Positions 51,702-55,764 of a stretch of 55,764 nt of DNA are shown piece after piece. The first letter of the stretch is position 1. Every line of letters begins with the position of its first letter. The stretch spans positions 1 through 55,764 of the forward strand of contig JBAXNR010000020.1 of NCBI GenBank assembly GCA_037133675.1, written 5' to 3'. The notes beneath the pieces are model-generated. The model was not told the origin of the DNA, did not search any database, and saw only the letters and a program-made list of their open reading frames with translations. The position numbers were made by a program, and so were the translations under genes. The DNA comes from UBA4132 sp037133675. GTDB lineage: Bacteria > Pseudomonadota > Gammaproteobacteria > Methylococcales > Methylomonadaceae.

Positions 51702-52466
51702 ATGTTCACAGGTAAACTTGCGGTACTGTATGAAGGGCAAGGCGATAATGCTATATTTCAACAACTCGCTGAACGCTTAGCCGTGCCGCTACGAAACACC
51801 ACGCAAGCCGATGCGCTATCAGAACTATTTTTTTTATGCTGGCGAGACGGATGTTTAAAATTATTGGATAGAGAGCTGCTAAAAAAAGGCGGCTTAAGCG
51901 TTGATATAGCACCGCGTAACGGTGAACAGCACTCATGGCCCGCGCCCAAACAAGGCGCGTTAGCCCAAGCGGTTGGACGTAAAACTAAAACTGTCATTGA
52001 TGCAACTACAGGCTGGGGACAAGATAGTTTGTTCATGTTTCGCATGGGCTATCAAGTGAGTTGTATCGAACGCTCACCCGTTATGGCAGAATTATTAACC
52101 GATGGTTTTAATCGCTTAGCTCAACAAGACTGGGTACAAAGATTGCAGCTATCAATGCCGCCACTGCACACAGGCAATGCAATCGACTTGCTAGCCACAT
52201 TAACAACGCCGCCTGATTGCATTTATCTTGATCCCATGTTTCCGCCTAAACGTAAAAAATCGGCGTTAGCTAAAAAAGCGATGGTTATTCTGCGTGATTT
52301 ACTTGGCGATGACACCGACAAAGAGCAGTTGTTTAGCATCGCTTTACAAGCGGCAGGTAAACGCGTGGTGGTGAAAAGTCCTGATGATGCTGAACCGTTA
52401 GGTGGCAAGCCTAGCGAAAGTTTTTCAGGAAAATTATTACGTTATGATGTTTATTTAAAGGGGTAA
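51702..52466 (+). CDS. rsmJ: 16S rRNA (guanine-N2)-methyltransferase RsmJ
   Basis: RsmJ methylates G1516 in 16S rRNA helix 44. The 254 residues show motif I (VIDATTGWGQDSLFMFRMG), IERSPVMAELLTDG, and the active-site phrase IYLDPMFPPKRKKSALAKK, characteristic of the RsmJ/YhiQ family. The gene begins one base after the TPR gene and ends two bases before the Rieske gene. The family is confined to gammaproteobacteria and some relatives. Confidence 0.93.
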   Translation: MFTGKLAVLYEGQGDNAIFQQLAERLAVPLRNTTQADALSELFFLCWRDGCLKLLDRELLKKGGLSVDIAPRNGEQHSWPAPKQGALAQAVGRKTKTVIDATTGWGQDSLFMFRMGYQVSCIERSPVMAELLTDGFNRLAQQDWVQRLQLSMPPLHTGNAIDLLATLTTPPDCIYLDPMFPPKRKKSALAKKAMVILRDLLGDDTDKEQLFSIALQAAGKRVVVKSPDDAEPLGGKPSESFSGKLLRYDVYLKG

Positions 52467-52468
52467 CA

Positions 52469-52789
52469 ATGTCTGATTGGATAGATGTAATGAATGAAAC
52501 CGCTCTCGCTGAGGGTGAAAATACCGTGCTGGATATTGATGGCACCGATGTTGCCATTTTTAAAATTGACGGTCAATGTTATGCGATTGCTGATGTGTGC
52601 AGCCATGATGGCGGAGAAATCGCCAGTGGTACGATAGAAGGCGATGAAATTATTTGCCCACGACACGGCGCACGTTTTTGTATTAAAACAGGCGCGGTCA
52701 CTGCACCGCCTGCTTATGAAGCTATCGACTGTTTTCCTGTGCGCATCGAGCAAGGTAGAATACAAGTGCGTGATAATCGCTGGGATTAA
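52469..52789 (+). CDS. Rieske-type 2Fe-2S ferredoxin
   Basis: A 106-residue protein with the Rieske cluster motifs CSHDGG (Cys-x-His) and CPRHGARF (Cys-x-x-His), which bind a 2Fe-2S cluster. It resembles the ferredoxin subunit of non-heme dioxygenases and the free-standing Rieske proteins found near SUF genes. It has no transmembrane helix, so it is soluble. It overlaps the end of relA, on the other strand, by four bases. Confidence 0.92.
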   Translation: MSDWIDVMNETALAEGENTVLDIDGTDVAIFKIDGQCYAIADVCSHDGGEIASGTIEGDEIICPRHGARFCIKTGAVTAPPAYEAIDCFPVRIEQGRIQVRDNRWD

Positions 52790-54891
52790 ATTTGTCGCCT
52801 CGCTTCAATAATATTAGGTAGTTGGCTAATTTTATTGAGTATAAGACTTAACTGATGAGTGCTTTCAATTTGAATACTCATATTAAGTTCGCCTGATAAA
52901 TCAGGATTGCTGTGCATAGTGGCACTAAAAATATGAATCTTGGCTTGCGCTAATATCTGCGACACATTATTCAATAGATTTTGGGCGTTGTAGGCAGTCA
53001 CAAGAATTGCCACGGCATGACTGGATTGTTCGGCCCCCCAAGACACTGAAATCAGTTGTGCGTGTTTTTCCGCGCTGAGCTGAGTGATATTTTTGCAATC
53101 TGTACGATGAACGGTAATGCCATGATGATGCGAGATATAGCCAATAATGGCATCACCTGCAACAGGTGAACAACAATGCGCTAAAGAAGTCTGCACGTTA
53201 TCAATACCTTCGACAGAAATAACCGATTTAGAGGGTTTCTTTTTTAGTTTGGTGTTGGCAAGCGGAGCTTCTAGCTCTGGAACTTTTAAAAATGCCGCGA
53301 GTTGACGGTTATTAATGTGACCGCGCCCAATTTCTTCCAGTAATGTGTTGGTATCTGGTTGTTTAAAATGACTCAGTGCCTCGGTTAGGTTAGGATTTTT
53401 TATTCCTAATCGCTGCGCTTCTTTATCCAGTATGGTTTTTCCTAACGCTATTTTTTCTGCTTGTTCTTTATTACAAAACCAGCTTTTTACCCGATTAATG
53501 GCGCGGTGCGATTTTAAATAGCCCAAATTGGGGTCTATCCAATTGCGATTGGGTGCGCCGTCTTTGGCGGTTAGGATTTCGACTTGTTCGCCAGATTTAA
53601 GCGTGTATGTGAGTGGTACGATACGTCCATTAATTTTCGCACCACGGCAACGATGCCCTACTTCGGTATGAATCGCGTAAGCAAAGTCTAGCGGTGTCGA
53701 GCCTTTGACTAAATCAATTAATTTACCAGCGGGTGTTAGCACATACACTCTATCGCTAAATAATTCACTGCGAAAACCATCACTTAAATTATCATCGCTG
53801 TGTTTTTCTTCCAGTAGTTTGCGTAAGGTCGCAATACTTTTTTCCATAGTGGCGGTTTGTTTGCCACCTTCTTTATAAGACCAATGTGCCGCAACCCCCA
53901 ATTCAGCATAATCGTGCATTTCTTGGGTGCGTATTTGTACTTCTATACGATTGCCTTGCTGATCTAAGATAACAGTGTGTAACGATTGATAGCCATTTTC
54001 TTTGGGATTGGCAATGTAGTCATCAAATTCTTTAGGAATGGTTTGCCATAGGTTATGGACGATACCCAGTGCGGTATAGCAATGGCTTAAGTTATCCACG
54101 ATAACTCGCACCGCTAATAAATCATACAGCTCGTCTATTGGCAGTTGTTTACGCTGCATTTTTTTCCAAATACTGTAAATATGTTTGGGGCGACCATAAC
54201 ATTCACAGCGCACCCCTTCTTCTGCCAGCGTTTTTTGCAGTAGGGTAATAAATTCATTGACACAATTTTCTCTGTGTACGCGATTCGCGGCGAGGGATTT
54301 GGCAATTTGGCGATAGATCGTTGGCTGTAAGTAGCGAAACGCCATATCTTCCAGTTCCCATTTAAACTGGTGTATGCCTAAGCGGTTGGCAATAGGAGCG
54401 TAAATATCGAGGGTTTCTTGGGCAATAAAATGGCGTAGTTCGTAGGAAGCTTTAGCTAAGGTACGCAAAAATTGAATGCGATAGGCTAATTTTATTAACA
54501 CCGAGCGCACATCTTGCGTCATAGACAGCAACATACGGCGCAGGGTTTCTACCTGATTAGGTTTATCGGTCATGTCGGGCGAATAAATTGCCAGTTTATT
54601 CAACCACACAACATCTTTAACCAGTGTTGCAATCGTATCACCAAACTGCTTTTTTACATCGAGTGCTGGTGTCAACTGCTCAAGACGAGGATCACTTAAA
54701 ATGGCTGCCAGTATCGTTGTTAAATCGACATTAAAATCCATTAAAATCATCGCTACATCAACGCTTTTAGGGCGATGATAATGTGGGTCATCAGAAATAA
54801 GCGCGACAATCGCCAACGCTCGCTCTATCTGCTGACGATCAGAGTCTGAAAATTCACTAAAAAATGCTTTTGGTTCATTATTTTTTTGCAT
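52786..54891 (-). CDS. relA: (p)ppGpp synthetase RelA
   Basis: A 701-residue RelA/SpoT homologue. The hydrolase domain is degenerate: the HD phrase reads ILAAILSDPRLE, and the LADR phrase reads KLAYRIQFLR. So it is probably a synthetase only. The synthetase domain has GRPKHIYSIWKKMQRK, ELYDLLAVRVIVD and PKENGYQSLHT. The TGS (DRVYVLTPAGKLIDL), a zinc-finger-like region with SLAHCCSPVAGD, and a C-terminal ACT domain follow. It senses uncharged tRNA on the ribosome. No SpoT is seen here. Confidence 0.93.
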   Translation of the reverse strand: MQKNNEPKAFFSEFSDSDRQQIERALAIVALISDDPHYHRPKSVDVAMILMDFNVDLTTILAAILSDPRLEQLTPALDVKKQFGDTIATLVKDVVWLNKLAIYSPDMTDKPNQVETLRRMLLSMTQDVRSVLIKLAYRIQFLRTLAKASYELRHFIAQETLDIYAPIANRLGIHQFKWELEDMAFRYLQPTIYRQIAKSLAANRVHRENCVNEFITLLQKTLAEEGVRCECYGRPKHIYSIWKKMQRKQLPIDELYDLLAVRVIVDNLSHCYTALGIVHNLWQTIPKEFDDYIANPKENGYQSLHTVILDQQGNRIEVQIRTQEMHDYAELGVAAHWSYKEGGKQTATMEKSIATLRKLLEEKHSDDNLSDGFRSELFSDRVYVLTPAGKLIDLVKGSTPLDFAYAIHTEVGHRCRGAKINGRIVPLTYTLKSGEQVEILTAKDGAPNRNWIDPNLGYLKSHRAINRVKSWFCNKEQAEKIALGKTILDKEAQRLGIKNPNLTEALSHFKQPDTNTLLEEIGRGHINNRQLAAFLKVPELEAPLANTKLKKKPSKSVISVEGIDNVQTSLAHCCSPVAGDAIIGYISHHHGITVHRTDCKNITQLSAEKHAQLISVSWGAEQSSHAVAILVTAYNAQNLLNNVSQILAQAKIHIFSATMHSNPDLSGELNMSIQIESTHQLSLILNKISQLPNIIEARRQI

Positions 54892-55315
54892 GAAACGATT
54901 GTAGACGATTAAAGGAATTTAGCGCAATGAACGTTGTTTATTAGTTTGCCAGTAATTCTTAAAATATACCGCGATAAGTCAGACACGCCCAAGATAAGCG
55001 GCTTTCTCTACATGATTTATCTGGGCAACAAAAACTTTTACCTAGATTTGTGTGATTTTCCTCCTAAGCGTCGCCAGCCAATGATGACTCCAGAAACGCT
55101 GATAATTAATCCGCCAACACCCAAGGTAATAACCTTTACCCGCTTACAGTCTTCTTAGTTTTACATACCGAAATCGTCCGAAAAACGCGGTTTAACTGTG
55201 TAGAACCATTTGCCAACATGATTACCAAATTTTGTTGTCGTTTCAATGCAAAAAAATAAAACAGCGGCAGGAAGACCCTTAAAACCTTGTTAGTTTATTC
55301 GGCTTTATTTGCATC
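54892..55315. other. Intergenic region between relA and the DUF4160 gene
   Basis: No gene is recognised in 424 bases. On the minus strand a 36-codon open stretch at about 55050-55155 reads VKVITLGVGGLIISVSGVII and then GWRRLGG. It resembles a single transmembrane helix, but it lacks a start codon, so it is probably a relic. The rest holds short hairpins only. Confidence 0.3.
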
Positions 55316-55660
55316 CTACCGCGCTAAAACCATAGACAAGGCACTGCGCGGTATTTTTCCTTCCATAATCACGCCATTTAAACCAATTATCGCTTCATAA
55401 TCACCGTATTGAGCATGAAAATGAGGCGGATTATGGTCATTCCAATACATGGTAAGTTTATAGTAATAAATTCGGATGTATAAAAAAACGTCATTGCGGC
55501 AGGGATGCCGCAATCCAGAAGCCAAGGATGGCGCACACTCGAACACATCCCTGTGACTGGATTCCAGCATCCATGCTGGAATGACGGCGACTCTTAATAC
55601 ACACCGACTTTTTATTGTGAACTTAATAATAATTCTAAAAAACCGACTTATTTCTGGCAT
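55316..55660 (-). CDS. DUF4160 protein carrying an in-frame element insertion
   Basis: The 114-codon frame begins MPEISRFFRIII (typical DUF4160 start) and resumes with TMYWNDHNPPHFHAQYGDY, IIGLNGVIMEGKIPRSALSM. Between these, 57 residues come from a 171-base dispersed element (55454-55624). If the element is removed, the two halves join as RIIITMYWND, which reads like a normal DUF4160. It is often found with a DUF2442 partner; none is here. The C-terminus seems to stop early (VLAR). It may be inactive. Confidence 0.6.
   Translation of the reverse strand: MPEISRFFRIIIKFTIKSRCVLRVAVIPAWMLESSHRDVFECAPSLASGLRHPCRNDVFLYIRIYYYKLTMYWNDHNPPHFHAQYGDYEAIIGLNGVIMEGKIPRSALSMVLAR
55454..55624 (-). mobile_element. 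Palindromic element copy 2, inserted in a gene
   Basis: The element runs from AAGTTTATAGTAATAAA (55454) to TTTTTATTGTGAACTT (55624), 171 bases, with imperfect inverted ends. Its core (GCGGCAGGGATGCCGCAATC and ATTCCAGCATCCATGCTGG) is shared with 18938-19087 and with a fragment at 2211. It contains no stop in the frame of the host gene. It has no coding role of its own that I can see. Confidence 0.8.
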
Positions 55661-55764
55661 GAATTTTTGTTATTAATAGTTTTGTGGTTAGGTTATTACG
55701 CATTCCAAAAAGCTCCATGCGGGCTTGTATCTCTCCAAGACAATGATATATTGCCTAGCTAGCA

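Overview
The window is a stretch of gammaproteobacterial chromosome, moderately AT-rich. This placement rests on the housekeeping genes (mfd, rlmB, ccmA, rplU-rpmA-obgE, speA of the biodegradative/biosynthetic PLP type, ribA, rsmJ, relA, a tRNA-Asp gene), whose lengths and motifs match gammaproteobacterial families. The many dispersed palindromes of the GTAGGTTGGGT...ACCCAAC type and the abundance of toxin-antitoxin genes recall large-genome methanotroph or sulfur-oxidiser lineages (Methylococcales/Thiotrichales-like). That narrower placement is inference only.

Layout. Positions 1-2500 are a graveyard of mobile DNA: a TnpA (IS200/IS605) tail, a DUF927 relic, a TnpB tail, and an intact IS5-type insertion sequence. 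Next come a BON-domain lipoprotein and mfd (2.5-6.4 kb), then a low-GC type II restriction-modification pair of NgoBV/NlaIV type arranged tail-to-tail (6.5-8.4 kb). A decayed 3' fragment of speA lies at 8.7-9.0 kb. rlmB and a solitary ccmA follow.

From 10.8 to 24.3 kb lies a SUF iron-sulfur-cluster locus (Rrf2 regulator, sufB, sufC, sufD, sufS) that has been pulled apart. Between sufB and sufC sit 6.4 kb of accessory genes: BrnTA, HicBA, a broken FRG protein, a formylglycine-generating-enzyme-fold protein whose 3' end looks like the variable region of a diversity-generating retroelement target, MntA/HepT, a beta-carbonic anhydrase next to a bestrophin, a secreted protein, and a MITE with a 9-bp target duplication. 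Between sufD and sufS sit a small unknown gene, a T5orf172-Sel1 fusion and a DUF2721 membrane protein. The intact SUF proteins would build Fe-S clusters, and several Fe-S users lie in the window (a radical SAM enzyme, CDGSH and Rieske proteins).

rplU-rpmA-obgE follow with a clear sigma-70 promoter and a terminator. Next are a YgjP-like metallopeptidase, a radical SAM/SPASM gene wedged between a relic and the intact copy of ndh, a YcxB-like protein, a methyltransferase with a regulatory domain, cysK, full-length speA, ribA and another methyltransferase.

The most striking gene is at 37842-48821. It encodes a single 3659-residue protein made of five consecutive TPR plus GT41 (O-GlcNAc-transferase/SPINDLY-like) modules. 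Modules 3 and 4 keep the canonical donor-binding residues, modules 1 and 2 have lost them, and module 5 is a divergent type. The last part holds a small membrane protein, a TetR regulator, tRNA-Asp, a tight five-gene run (CDGSH, CYTH, TPR, rsmJ, Rieske), relA, and a DUF4160 gene carrying a 171-bp palindromic element inserted in frame.
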